Shown here: positions 1 to 12,121 of the stretch, in pieces
Layout of the letters: each line of letters opens with the position of its first letter
Position numbering within the stretch: position 1 is the stretch's first letter
Source: Gordonia iterans
GTDB lineage: Bacteria > Actinomycetota > Actinomycetes > Mycobacteriales > Mycobacteriaceae
Direction: 5' to 3'
Assembly: GCF_002993285.1 (NCBI RefSeq)
Contig: NZ_CP027433.1
Location: 2,542,001 to 2,606,000, forward strand
DNA length: 64,000 nucleotides
Notes under the pieces: generated by a model
Database searches by the model: none
What the model was told of the DNA's origin: nothing
What the model saw: only the letters and a program-made list of their open reading frames with translations
Made by a program: the position numbers and the translations under genes

Positions 1-1418
1 GTTCGGGATTCGGCGGACTGTTCGCGGCGCAGCGCCTCCGGAAGGCCAAGAACGTCGACGTCACCCTGATCGCCAAGTCGACGACGCATCTGTTCCAGCC
101 GATGCTGTATCAGCTCGCGACCGGCATCGTCGCCGAGGGCGAGATCGCGCCGGCCACCCGTGTGGTGCTGGAGAAGCAGAAGAACACCCGCACCCTGCTC
201 GGTGAGGTGTACGACGTCGACGTGGAGAAGCAGGTGGTCTATTCCCAGCTCCTCGAGCGCGTCACCGAGACCCCGTACGACGACCTGATCATCGCCGCGG
301 GCGCCGATCAGTCGTACTTCGGCAACGACCACTTCGCCGAGTACGCCCCGGGCATGAAAACCATCGACCACGCCCTCGAACTGCGTGGCCGCATTCTCGG
401 CGCCTTCGAGCAGGCCGAGCTCTCCGACGATCCGGCCGAGCAGGAGAAGCTGATGACCTTCGTGGTGGTCGGCGCGGGTCCCACCGGCGTGGAGATGGCC
501 GGCCAGATCGCCGAGATGAGCGACAAGACCCTCAAGAACGCCTTCCGCAACATCGACCCGACCAAGGCACGGGTCATCCTGCTCGACGCCGCCCCGGCCG
601 TGCTCGCCCCCTTCGGCCCCAAGCTCGGGACCAAGGCGGCCAAGCGGCTGGAGAAGCTCGGCGTGGAGATCCAGCTCGACGCGATGGTCGTCGACCTCGA
701 CTACGACGGCCTCGTCGTCCGGGACAAGGACGGCACCGAGCGGCGCATCGAGAGCCAGTGCAAGGTGTGGTCCGCCGGCGTCCAGGCCAGCGGACTCGGC
801 GAGGTGCTGCGCGACAAGACCGGCGTCGAGCTCGATCGCGCCGGGCGCGTGAAGGTCGGCCCGGACCTCACCGTGGCCGGCCACCGGAACATCTTCGTCG
901 TCGGCGACATGATGGCCGTCGACGGCGTGCCCGGTGTCGCGCAGGGTGCGATCCAGGGTGGCCGGTACGCGGCGGATGCGATCCTCGCCGAGATCAAACG
1001 CGGCCAGACGCCGGATGAGCGCAAGCCGTTCAAGTACTTCGACAAGGGTTCGATGGCCACCGTCTCCCGGTTCAGCGCCGTGATGCAGGTCCCGATACCC
1101 GGCACCAAGAAGAAGTTCGAGACCGAGGGCTACTTCGCGTGGCTGGGTTGGCTGGCGCTGCACCTGGTGTACCTGGTGGGCTACCGCAACCGGTTGAACA
1201 CGCTGGTCAACTGGTTCTTCTCGTTCACCACGCGCGGACGCACGCAGCTCGCGATCACCGAGCAGCAGGTGTACGCCCGCTCGGCGCTGCAGGAACTGTC
1301 CTATCTGGAACGCCTGCGTCTGTCGGCTGCCGAGCGCGATCGCGAGGATCCGGTGGCCGTGGCCAAGGCGCTCGAGAAGAGCGTCGAAGACGACACCCCG
1401 GAGGCCAAACAGGCCTGA
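1..1418 (+). CDS. ndh: Type II NADH dehydrogenase (NDH-2), 5' end cut by window
   Basis: Single-subunit NADH:menaquinone oxidoreductase that feeds the respiratory chain at the inner face of the membrane without pumping protons. The open frame runs in from the window edge (first complete codon at base 3). It begins inside the first dinucleotide fold with GSGFGG, so only the extreme N-terminus is missing. A second Rossmann motif, VVVGAGPTGVEMAG, binds NADH, and the FAD-site VVGDMMA segment lies before the C-terminal membrane-anchoring part, with aromatic and basic stretches near LGWLALHLVYLVGYRNR. The gene order ndh / thioesterase / blaI is as in M. tuberculosis (Rv1854c, Rv1847, Rv1846c), without the urease genes in between. 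Confidence is high for family and role. Confidence 0.93.
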   Translation, partial: SGFGGLFAAQRLRKAKNVDVTLIAKSTTHLFQPMLYQLATGIVAEGEIAPATRVVLEKQKNTRTLLGEVYDVDVEKQVVYSQLLERVTETPYDDLIIAAGADQSYFGNDHFAEYAPGMKTIDHALELRGRILGAFEQAELSDDPAEQEKLMTFVVVGAGPTGVEMAGQIAEMSDKTLKNAFRNIDPTKARVILLDAAPAVLAPFGPKLGTKAAKRLEKLGVEIQLDAMVVDLDYDGLVVRDKDGTERRIESQCKVWSAGVQASGLGEVLRDKTGVELDRAGRVKVGPDLTVAGHRNIFVVGDMMAVDGVPGVAQGAIQGGRYAADAILAEIKRGQTPDERKPFKYFDKGSMATVSRFSAVMQVPIPGTKKKFETEGYFAWLGWLALHLVYLVGYRNRLNTLVNWFFSFTTRGRTQLAITEQQVYARSALQELSYLERLRLSAAERDREDPVAVAKALEKSVEDDTPEAKQA

Positions 1419-1444
1419 CCGCGCCGATCCGGGATGGCCGGGGT

Positions 1445-1861
1445 CTAGACCTCGGGCATCTCGATGTTCTGCAGACGCACCCGCGACTGGGCGAGTAGCC
1501 GGCCGTCGTCGTCGACCATGTCGACCTGCCACAGCTGCTGCCTGCGCCCCCGGTGGATGGGCGTGGTGCTGACGTGCACGGTGCCCTCGCTGACCGAGCG
1601 CAGGAAGTCGGTGCTGTTGTTCGCACCCACGGCCGCCCCGCCGTAACCCTTCTCCTGCAGCCAAGCGAAGCCGCTGATGCTCGCAGCACTCTCGGCGACG
1701 GCGCAGTACGTTCCGCCGTGCACGATCCCGAACGGCTGGTGATGGGCCGGAGTGATCTCCAGTTTCGCGCGGACCCCGTCCCCGCTGTACTCGATCATCT
1801 CCAGGCCCAGCACTCCGTCCAGGCCCCTCCCGTTGAGGTCTTCCAGTTCGACTTGTGCCAT
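1445..1861 (-). CDS. PaaI-family hotdog thioesterase
   Basis: About 138 residues with the hotdog-fold thioesterase signature HHQPFGIVHGGTYCAVAESAAS, written here as two adjoining parts: HHQPFGIVHGG, then the helix with the catalytic acidic residue (AESAAS). It probably hydrolyses an acyl- or aroyl-CoA; the substrate cannot be read from sequence. The start is placed at the ATG at 1861 (MAQVELED) because it begins the conserved domain; an in-frame start 12 codons upstream lacks support. It converges on ndh with a 26-bp gap. It matches the position of Rv1847 in M. tuberculosis. Confidence 0.85.
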   Translation of the reverse strand: MAQVELEDLNGRGLDGVLGLEMIEYSGDGVRAKLEITPAHHQPFGIVHGGTYCAVAESAASISGFAWLQEKGYGGAAVGANNSTDFLRSVSEGTVHVSTTPIHRGRRQQLWQVDMVDDDGRLLAQSRVRLQNIEMPEV

Positions 1862-1907
1862 GTCCGTAGCCTGCCACGGCCCAGCCGCGCGGAGCACGCC
1901 GGTACGA

Positions 1908-1947
1908 CGAAAGCCCCCGGAACGCCGAGTGGCGCCGGGGGCTTTCG
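1908..1947. terminator. Strong GC-rich hairpin between thioesterase and blaI
   Basis: Two perfect 13-base arms (1908-1920 and 1935-1947) enclose a further 4-bp stem (CGCC/GGCG), giving a long hairpin. There is no T-run on either side. It lies upstream of both neighbouring genes, so it ends neither of them in an obvious way. It may insulate the two divergent units. Confidence 0.5.
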
Positions 1948-2002
1948 CCGTAAGGACCGGGGGTCTCTGCAGCCCTCAGGACTCTCACGCGATCCTTGAA
2001 AG

Positions 2003-2021
2003 ATAATGTAGGCTAGCCTTA
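2003..2021 (+). promoter_or_regulatory. Possible DtxR/IdeR-type iron box
   Basis: The 19 bases match the IdeR/DtxR consensus TTAGGTTAGGCTAACCTAA at about 13 positions, with a clean TAGGCTAGCCT core. A GATAAT hexamer at 2002-2007 could be a -10 element, so a bound repressor would cover the start of transcription toward blaI. It is seen by eye only. Which gene it would control is unclear. Confidence 0.3.
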
Positions 2022-2147
2022 CTTCGGTGTCAACTCATCGGAGATCGCCCTGGTCGTCACGCTTGTCGGCGGCTCGGGAACACAAGGCACACATCAGTCG
2101 TTAGACCGATGGAACTACCGAAGAGCGTTACTGGGAGCGGGCGTAAG

Positions 2148-5058
<2,911 letters not shown>

Positions 5059-5067
5059 CCGGCCCCC

Positions 5068-6456
5068 GTGGAGATCCTGCTGATCGTCGCCAAACTGGCC
5101 GGCTTTCTGGCGCTCACCGTCGGGACGACGCTGTTCGTCGCCTCCGAGTTCTCGCTGACCGCGCTGGAGCGGTCGACCGTCACCGACGACGTCGAACGTC
5201 GCGGTGACCGCCTGTCCCGCCTGGTCGACAAGGCGCACCGCACCCTTTCCTTCCAGTTGTCCGGCGCTCAGCTCGGGATCACCATCACGACGCTGATCAC
5301 CGGCTATCTGGCCGAACCGGTGCTGGCCCAGCTCCTTGATCCGGTGCTGCGGCACCTGCCGGTGTCGGCCGGCACCGCCTCGGGGATCTCGCTGGCCCTC
5401 GCGTTGATCATCGCGACGTCGCTCTCGATGGTGCTCGGAGAGCTGATTCCCAAGAACCTCGCCATCACGAAGCCGCTGGCCACGGCTCGGGCGACGTCTG
5501 GCCCGATGATCGCGTTCTCCACTGTGTTCAAACCCGCGATCCTCGGCCTCAACAACTCGGCCAACGCCATCGTCCGGCGCCTGGGTGTGGAACCGACTGA
5601 AGAGCTGGGTTCGGCCCGGTCGGCAGCCGAACTCGGTGCGCTGGTCCGCAACTCAGCGCTGCGCGGGGCCCTCGACCCCGACACCGCCACCCTCGTCGAC
5701 CGATCGTTGCGCTTCGGCCAGCTCGACGCCGACGACCTGATGACCCCACGTGTGCGCGTACAAGCGCTCGAACCCGGCGACACCGTCCGCGATCTCGTCT
5801 CGGCGGCGTCGCGCACCGGACACTCCAGGTTCCTGGTGGCCGAAGAAGGCGACCTCGACAATCTGATCGGCGTGGTGCACATCAAGCAGTCGTTCACGGT
5901 GCCGCCCCAGGCACAGGACACCACCACGCTGCGGACCCTCGCCCGGCCGGTGACCCGCGTACCCGGCAGCCTCGACGGCGACGCCCTGATGGAACGCATC
6001 AAGGCCGACGGCCTGGAGATCTGCGTGGTGGTCGACGAGTACGGCGGCACCGCAGGCATCGTGACCTCCGAGGACCTGATCGAGGAGATCCTCGGCAACG
6101 TGACCGACGAGCACGACGACGAGGAGTCCGAGGTGAGCCGGGTCGGCAACGGCTATCGGTGCTCGGGTCTGCTGCGCGTCGACGAGGTGGCCGAGGCCGT
6201 CGGCTACCAGGCGCCGGAGGGCGCCTACGAGACCCTCGGAGGCCAGGTGATGTTCCTGCTCGGCGCCATCCCCCAGGTCGGCGACATCGTCGACCTTCCG
6301 CTGCGCACGACGGGCGGCGACGACCGGCCCGAGGCGTCCTGGCGCGCCACCGTCGTCGCCATGGACGGGCGCAGGGTCGACGCTGTCTGGCTGACACCGA
6401 TCCAGCCGGTCGCCGCGGTCACCGCGACCGGCGAGGAGGTGACCTCGCGTGGGTGA
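5068..6456 (+). CDS. CNNM/HlyC-CorC family protein (DUF21, CBS pair, CorC domain)
   Basis: 462 residues: a DUF21 membrane region with about four hydrophobic segments (residues 1-190), a CBS pair (about 205-335), and the small transporter-associated CorC/HlyC domain (about 345-440, including YRCSGLLRVDEVAEAVG). Family members are linked to Mg2+/Co2+ homeostasis in the cell membrane; the substrate here is not shown. GTG start at 5068, 9 bases after guaB1. It is the first of a translationally coupled pair with the next gene, as Rv1842c-Rv1841c in M. tuberculosis. Confidence 0.87.
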   Translation: MEILLIVAKLAGFLALTVGTTLFVASEFSLTALERSTVTDDVERRGDRLSRLVDKAHRTLSFQLSGAQLGITITTLITGYLAEPVLAQLLDPVLRHLPVSAGTASGISLALALIIATSLSMVLGELIPKNLAITKPLATARATSGPMIAFSTVFKPAILGLNNSANAIVRRLGVEPTEELGSARSAAELGALVRNSALRGALDPDTATLVDRSLRFGQLDADDLMTPRVRVQALEPGDTVRDLVSAASRTGHSRFLVAEEGDLDNLIGVVHIKQSFTVPPQAQDTTTLRTLARPVTRVPGSLDGDALMERIKADGLEICVVVDEYGGTAGIVTSEDLIEEILGNVTDEHDDEESEVSRVGNGYRCSGLLRVDEVAEAVGYQAPEGAYETLGGQVMFLLGAIPQVGDIVDLPLRTTGGDDRPEASWRATVVAMDGRRVDAVWLTPIQPVAAVTATGEEVTSRG

Positions 6457-7528
6457 CCTCTGGGGCGTCGTCCTCACCATCGTGCTGCTGGCCGCCAACG
6501 CCTTCTTCGTCGGTGCCGAGTTCGCCCTGATCGCCGCGCGCCGCGACCGCCTCGTCGCGCTCGAGGAGACCGGCAAGCGGCGTGCCCGCACGGTCATCAA
6601 GGCCTCCGAGCAGCTGTCTCTGATGCTGGCCGGTTCGCAGCTGGGGATCACCATCTGCTCGATCCTGCTGGGCCGCGTCGGCGAGCCGGCGATCGCCCAC
6701 TTGATCGAGCGGCCGCTGCATGCGCTGTCGGTCCCGGACAGCCTGCTGCATCCGATCTCGTTCGTGATCGCGATCAGCCTGGTGGTGATCCTGCACATCC
6801 TCCTCGGCGAGATGGTGCCGAAGAACATCGCGCTCGCGGGTCCGGAACGGGCCGCGATGCTGCTGATCCCGGCGCAGTTGATGTTCATCCGGATCGTCCG
6901 GCCGGTGATCTGGTTCTACAACGCCCTGGCCAACGGCACCTTGCGGCTGTGCGGTGTGGAGCCCAAGGACGAGGTGTCCTCCACTGTCACCGAGACGGAG
7001 CTGGCCCAGATGATCGCCGAATCACGCGAGCTCGGTCTGCTCGACGCGGAGGAGCACGAACGTCTGATCCGCGCACTCCACACCATCGAGCGCACTGTGG
7101 TCGAGGCGATGATCCCGCTGCGACTGGTGCGCACGGTTCCCGTCGCCGTCGATGCCCGCACCGGCCGAATCGGACCGCGCCTGGGCGAGGTGGAACGGGC
7201 GGTGCGGGAGACCGGCTACTCCCGCTTCCCGGTGCGCGGCCTCGACGGCTCGTACATCGGCTACCTGCACCTCAAGGATGCACTCGACGACATCCTCGAC
7301 GAGAATCTGGGGCGCGAGAGCATCCTGGGCGCCGACAAGATCCGGCCGCTCCCCCGGGTCGCCGCGGACACGCCGCTCGACGAGGCCAGTGTGCTGCTGC
7401 GCAAGGCCAGTTCCCATCTGGCCGCCGTCACCGACCACACCGGCACGATCATCGGCGTGATCGCCCTGGCCGACCTCGCCGAGGCGTTCGTCGGCAATCT
7501 GGGAGACGCGACCCACCGGATCCGCTGA
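6449..7528 (+). CDS. CNNM-family protein (DUF21 and CBS pair, no CorC domain)
   Basis: 359 residues, a shorter paralogue of the previous protein: a DUF21 membrane region (about residues 1-180) and a CBS pair (about 195-345), with no transporter-associated domain after it. The GTG start at 6449 overlaps the end of the previous gene by 8 bases and uses a GAGGAGG ribosome site inside it, so the two are translated together. The pair probably forms one heteromeric membrane unit concerned with divalent cations; that is inference. Confidence 0.86.
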   Translation: MGDLWGVVLTIVLLAANAFFVGAEFALIAARRDRLVALEETGKRRARTVIKASEQLSLMLAGSQLGITICSILLGRVGEPAIAHLIERPLHALSVPDSLLHPISFVIAISLVVILHILLGEMVPKNIALAGPERAAMLLIPAQLMFIRIVRPVIWFYNALANGTLRLCGVEPKDEVSSTVTETELAQMIAESRELGLLDAEEHERLIRALHTIERTVVEAMIPLRLVRTVPVAVDARTGRIGPRLGEVERAVRETGYSRFPVRGLDGSYIGYLHLKDALDDILDENLGRESILGADKIRPLPRVAADTPLDEASVLLRKASSHLAAVTDHTGTIIGVIALADLAEAFVGNLGDATHRIR

Positions 7529-7529
7529 C

Positions 7530-8405
7530 ATGCCGACCCTGCCCGAACCGGTGTGGCGCGCTCGCGCCGAGGCGCACACGGCCCGGATCGAGTCGCTCGT
7601 CGGCCCGTACCTGGCCGAGCGCGCACGCGGCCGCAAGCACCCAGTGATCGACTTCCTGTTCACGTACTACTCAGCGCGCCCGGTCCAGGTGCGTCGCTGG
7701 CATCCCGGTTTCGGCGCCGCACTGGCGCACGGCGACGAGTATCTGACACTGCAGGGCTACGCGCGCACCGCCGACGGTGCCGTCGCGGTGACCGACGGAT
7801 TCCGGGACCGCCGCGCCTCGCTCATCGGGGCGATCGTCGAGCTCACCTCGACCACCTCGTCGCGGCCCGCCCGTTTCGGCTGCTTCGGTCTGCACGAATG
7901 GGCGATGGTCTACCGCGCCCCGGACACCCGGCACCCGCAGCCCCTGCGCCTCGGTGCGGCGGGCACCGACGCCGTCGTCGAGTCGATGCCGCTGCGGTGC
8001 ACCCACTACGACGCGTTCCGCTTCTTCAGTCCGGAGGCCGCGCCGCGCAATGCGGCCACACTCACCCGTGCCGCTCAGCGCGACCACGAACAGCCGGGCT
8101 GCCTGCACGCCACCATGGATCTCTACCGCCACTGCCTCAAACTCGGTCCCCTGGTGCCCGGCGAACTGCTCGCCGATGCCTTCGAACTCGCCCTGGATGC
8201 GCGCACGCTCGACATGTGCGCCAGTCCGTACGACCTGGCTTCGCTGGGCTACCCACCGGTCCGGATCGAGACACCCGAGGGTCGCGCGGAGTACGTGCGG
8301 CAGCAGACCGCACTCGCCGATCGGGGCGCGGCTCTGCGCGCCCGGGTCGTCGCCGCGTGCCGCACACTGCTGCCGACCGCAGAGCCGCCGACTACCGACG
8401 AGTAG
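7530..8405 (+). CDS. Conserved actinobacterial protein, often labelled 3-methyladenine DNA glycosylase
   Basis: 291 residues, starting one base after the previous stop. The sequence ([23 protein letters not shown] near the N-terminus, read in two parts: [11 protein letters not shown] and RRWHPG) belongs to a family that databases commonly call 3-methyladenine DNA glycosylase. I see no helix-hairpin-helix or other glycosylase motif that would support an enzymatic claim. Conserved Cys and His residues ([26 protein letters not shown]) might form a metal or catalytic site. Its co-orientation with the CNNM pair suggests a shared transcript. Confidence 0.75.
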   Translation: MPTLPEPVWRARAEAHTARIESLVGPYLAERARGRKHPVIDFLFTYYSARPVQVRRWHPGFGAALAHGDEYLTLQGYARTADGAVAVTDGFRDRRASLIGAIVELTSTTSSRPARFGCFGLHEWAMVYRAPDTRHPQPLRLGAAGTDAVVESMPLRCTHYDAFRFFSPEAAPRNAATLTRAAQRDHEQPGCLHATMDLYRHCLKLGPLVPGELLADAFELALDARTLDMCASPYDLASLGYPPVRIETPEGRAEYVRQQTALADRGAALRARVVAACRTLLPTAEPPTTDE

Positions 8406-8521
8406 ACCCAGGCCGGCACCTAGTACCATGGCCGTGTCGCGCGCGAGCACTCCGCGCACGCGTGAGACCTCCGGCAGCAGCGTCGCTGAATCGGAGTTCG
8501 CCAGGTGAAAGAAGGGTTGCC

Positions 8522-10729
8522 ATGACCGAACGCGTCAACGTCCATGGATTGCAGGTCGCGAAAGTCCTCTACGACTTCGTGAATGAGCAGGCGCTCCCGG
8601 GCACGGGTGTCGACGCCGATGCGTTCTGGGCCGGTGCCGCTTCGGTGATCGACGATCTCGCGCCGCGCAACCGCGAACTCCTCGCCGTCCGCGACGACCT
8701 GCAGGCTCAGCTCGACCAGTGGCACCGCGACCACCCCGGGACCCCGGACCAGGCCGAGTACCTCGCGTTCCTCAAGAAGATCGGCTACCTCGTCGAGCCG
8801 CCGGCCGACTTCGAGATCACCACCGACAACGTCGACCTCGAGATCGCGGAGACCGCAGGCCCGCAACTGGTGGTCCCGGTCCTCAACGCCCGGTTCGCGC
8901 TGAACGCATCCAACGCGCGCTGGGGTTCGCTGTACGACGCGCTCTACGGCACCGACGCGATCCCGGAGACCGACGGTGCCGAGAAGGGCTCGTCGTACAA
9001 CAAGGTCCGCGGCGACAAGGTGATCGCCTTCGCCAAGGCCTTCCTGGACCAGGCCGTGCCCCTGGAGAACGGCAGCCACGCCGACGCCACCCGGTACGTG
9101 GTCGACGGCGACAAGGTCAACGTCGTGCTGGGCGCCGGGAGCGAAGCGAGCGGGCCCGATGCCACGGGCTCTGACACGGAGGTCACCACCTTCGCCGACC
9201 CCGACGCCTTCGTCGGCTACACCGGCGATGCGCTGGCGCCGTCGTCGATCCTGCTGCGGCACCACGGCCTGCACATCGACATCCTGTTCGACCCGGAGTC
9301 GCCTATCGGCTCCACGGACAAGGCCGGCATCAAGGACGTCGACCTGGAGTCGGCGATCACCACGATCATGGACTTCGAGGACTCGGTGGCGGCCGTGGAC
9401 GCCGACGACAAGGTCCTCGGCTACACCAACTGGCTCGGCCTGAACAAGGGCGACCTGGCCGAAGAGGTCACCAAGGGCGGCAAGACCTTCACCCGCGTGC
9501 TGAATCCGAACCGCGTCTACACCGGGCGCGACGGTCAGCCGCTGGAGCTGCACGGCCGCTCGCTGCTCTTCGTCCGCAACGTCGGTCATCTGATGACCAA
9601 CCCCGCCATCCTCGACGCCGACGGCAACGAGGTCCCCGAGGGCATCCTGGACGCGTTGATCACCTCGGCGATCGGCATCCACGGGCTGAGCAGCGAGGGC
9701 CTGCAGAATTCGCGCACCGGCTCGATCTACATCGTGAAGCCGAAGATGCACGGTCCGGACGAGGTGGCCTTCACCGTCGAGCTCTTCGGTCGCGTCGAGG
9801 ACGTCCTCGGCCTGCCCCGCAACACCCTCAAGGTCGGCATCATGGACGAGGAGCGCCGGACGACGGCCAACCTCAAGGCCGCCATCGAGAACGCCTCCGA
9901 GCGCGTGGTATTCATCAACACCGGCTTCCTGGACCGCACCGGCGACGAGATCCACACGTCGATGGAGGCCGGGCCGATGGTCCGCAAGGCCGACATGAAG
10001 CAGCAGACCTGGATCAAGGCCTACGAGGACTGGAACGTCGACACCGGCCTGGCCGCGGGTCTGCAGCACCGGGCGCAGATCGGCAAGGGCATGTGGGCGA
10101 TGCCGGACCTGATGGCCGACATGCTCGAGCAGAAGATCGGCCACCCGAAGGCCGGCGCGAACACCGCGTGGGTGCCCTCGCCGACGGCCGCGACCCTGCA
10201 CGCCCTGCACTACCACGAGGTGGACGTGTTCGAGCGGCAGGACGAGATCGCCAAGCGCGATCCGGCCACGCTGGAGGACATCCTGACCATCCCGCTGGCC
10301 GCCGATCCGAACTGGACCGACGAGGAGAAGCGCGAAGAGCTCGACAACAACTGCCAGTCGATCCTGGGCTACGTTGTCCGCTGGATCGATCACGGCGTCG
10401 GCTGCTCCAAGGTGCCCGACATCCACGACGTCGCCCTGATGGAGGACCGCGCCACACTGCGGATCTCCAGCCAGCTGCTGGCGAACTGGCTGCGGCACGG
10501 GATCGTCAGCGAGCAGGACGTCGTGGCCGCGCTGGAGCGGATGGCCCCGGTGGTCGACCGGCAGAACGCCGGCGACCCGGACTACCGGCCGATGGCCCCG
10601 GACTTCGACTCCAACATCGCGTTCCAGGCCGCCAAGGCCCTCATCCTGGAAGGCGCCGCGCAGCCCAGCGGGTACACCGAGCCGCTGCTGCACCAGGCAC
10701 GCCGCGACTACAAGGCCGCCAACGCCTGA
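8522..10729 (+). CDS. glcB: Malate synthase G
   Basis: 735 residues, the full length of isoform G. It condenses glyoxylate with acetyl-CoA to malate in the glyoxylate shunt. Family signatures include [32 protein letters not shown] and [18 protein letters not shown], and the C-terminal segment [20 protein letters not shown] holds the catalytic aspartate region. ATG at 8522 is preceded by GAAAGAAGGG. The gene is monocistronic: a 116-bp leader before it and a perfect hairpin after it. The gene sits in the same place as Rv1837c in M. tuberculosis. Confidence 0.96.
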   Translation: MTERVNVHGLQVAKVLYDFVNEQALPGTGVDADAFWAGAASVIDDLAPRNRELLAVRDDLQAQLDQWHRDHPGTPDQAEYLAFLKKIGYLVEPPADFEITTDNVDLEIAETAGPQLVVPVLNARFALNASNARWGSLYDALYGTDAIPETDGAEKGSSYNKVRGDKVIAFAKAFLDQAVPLENGSHADATRYVVDGDKVNVVLGAGSEASGPDATGSDTEVTTFADPDAFVGYTGDALAPSSILLRHHGLHIDILFDPESPIGSTDKAGIKDVDLESAITTIMDFEDSVAAVDADDKVLGYTNWLGLNKGDLAEEVTKGGKTFTRVLNPNRVYTGRDGQPLELHGRSLLFVRNVGHLMTNPAILDADGNEVPEGILDALITSAIGIHGLSSEGLQNSRTGSIYIVKPKMHGPDEVAFTVELFGRVEDVLGLPRNTLKVGIMDEERRTTANLKAAIENASERVVFINTGFLDRTGDEIHTSMEAGPMVRKADMKQQTWIKAYEDWNVDTGLAAGLQHRAQIGKGMWAMPDLMADMLEQKIGHPKAGANTAWVPSPTAATLHALHYHEVDVFERQDEIAKRDPATLEDILTIPLAADPNWTDEEKREELDNNCQSILGYVVRWIDHGVGCSKVPDIHDVALMEDRATLRISSQLLANWLRHGIVSEQDVVAALERMAPVVDRQNAGDPDYRPMAPDFDSNIAFQAAKALILEGAAQPSGYTEPLLHQARRDYKAANA

Positions 10730-10740
10730 TGATCGCGTCA

Positions 10741-10773
10741 CCGAGCCCGGACCTGTCTCAGGTCCGGGCTCGG
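10741..10773 (+). terminator. Hairpin after glcB
   Basis: Perfect 14-bp stem (10741-10754 with 10760-10773) with a 5-base loop, starting 11 bases after the glcB stop. No T-run follows, which is common for actinobacterial terminators. Confidence 0.7.
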
Positions 10774-10850
10774 CCCGTCAGCGATGACGGATCGGCACGA
10801 GCGCGCGAGCGGGCGCCTCGGCTGTCACGGAGGAACCAAGGAGAAGCACA

Positions 10851-12044
10851 GTGGGAACACACAGTTCCAACCGCACCAGTCAGTTGGTGAGCCGGTCAGT
10901 GCTGGCCGTCGCCCTGGCGGTGATTCTCGTCGTCGCCGGTGCGGTCGCATGGATCGGGCTGGGCGACCGGATCGACGACGACGCGACCACGCAGAGCACC
11001 TCGGCAGACTGCCTCGAGGGCGATGCTCAGGTCTCGGTGATCGCCGACCCGGGTGTGGCGCCCGCGCTGCAGGAGATCGCGAAGAGCTACAACGCGCTCC
11101 GTCCGACGGTCCGCGACTACTGCATCGAGATGGACGTGCGCCCCGGGGACGCCCGGGCGACCCTCGACGGGCTGACCGCCCAGTCCTGGGACACCGAAGC
11201 GGGCGGTCCCCGGCCCGCCGCGTGGATTCCGGAATCCTCCGTCTGGGTCGCGGCGCTGCAGACCGCCGAACCGGACGCCCTGCAAGGCGCGCCCGAATCG
11301 CTGGTGAAGTCACCCGTGCTGTTCGCTGTCCGGCCCGAGCTCGCCACCGCCGCGGGCGGCCGGGTGATGTGGATCCAGATGCCTTTCCTGACCTATGCCG
11401 ACGCCTTCGCCGCCTACGGCCACACCGCCATTCGTGGCTCGGCCCGGCTGGCCATGCCGCAGGGCCCACAGTCCGACGCGACGTCGCTCGCCGCCCAGGG
11501 TTACGTCTACAACACCGTCGAGCCCGACGGGGCGGGGCCGCTGACCGTCGACGGTGTCGGCAAGCCGAACATCCAGCTGGGCCTCCGGCAGCTCATGCGC
11601 AATCCTCCGCGCGCCGGGGACGGGAGCGCCGAAGCAGCCGTCCGCGCGATCATTTCGGCCCCGAACCTCGATGCGGCGCAAGTTCGCTCGGTTCCGATCA
11701 GCGAGCAGCGCCTCTATCTGGCCACCAAAGACGACGACGAGGCGCGCATCGCGATCATCCGACCACGCGGATTCACACCGATGCTCGACTACCCGGTGAT
11801 CCGCCTGGCCGGGGAGACTCCGGCGCACGCATCCGATGCGGTCGCCGAATTCCTCACCTTCGCGCGCAAACCCGAGCAGATGCGGATTCTCACCCAGGCC
11901 GGATTCCGCGGCGCGGGTCCGCTGCCGGAGGCCACCGCCACCGTCGACTTCCCCGACGTCCCTCAGGAGATGCCGCAGCCCGAGCCGGAAGCGGTGATCG
12001 CGACGAACCGCATCGTGCTGCGTTCGGCCGTTCCCGCCTCCTGA
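10851..12044 (+). CDS. Membrane-anchored substrate-binding-like protein, copy 1
   Basis: 397 residues. One N-terminal membrane segment (about residues 14-38) is followed by an extracellular domain like a periplasmic binding protein (IADPGVAPALQEIAKSYN, then AAWIPESSVW and MPQGPQSDATSLAAQG). Two cysteines (in ADCLEG and DYCIEM) are conserved in the next gene and may form a disulfide. In M. tuberculosis the neighbouring Rv1836c joins such a domain to a von Willebrand A domain; no VWA domain or MIDAS motif is visible here. GTG start after AAGGAG. Ligand unknown. Confidence 0.75.
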   Translation: MGTHSSNRTSQLVSRSVLAVALAVILVVAGAVAWIGLGDRIDDDATTQSTSADCLEGDAQVSVIADPGVAPALQEIAKSYNALRPTVRDYCIEMDVRPGDARATLDGLTAQSWDTEAGGPRPAAWIPESSVWVAALQTAEPDALQGAPESLVKSPVLFAVRPELATAAGGRVMWIQMPFLTYADAFAAYGHTAIRGSARLAMPQGPQSDATSLAAQGYVYNTVEPDGAGPLTVDGVGKPNIQLGLRQLMRNPPRAGDGSAEAAVRAIISAPNLDAAQVRSVPISEQRLYLATKDDDEARIAIIRPRGFTPMLDYPVIRLAGETPAHASDAVAEFLTFARKPEQMRILTQAGFRGAGPLPEATATVDFPDVPQEMPQPEPEAVIATNRIVLRSAVPAS

Positions 12045-12121
12045 TCGCGCGGCCGCCCCACGGTGCCGCACACGTCTGATATAGACGAGGTGAGCATCGG
12101 TGTGCAGGGGAAGGGATACGA

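Noticed and set aside
8420-10741. 773-codon minus-strand frame opposite glcB
   Set aside because: Shadow of malate synthase; composition rich in Val, Asp, Gly and Arg as expected from the antisense of high-GC genes.
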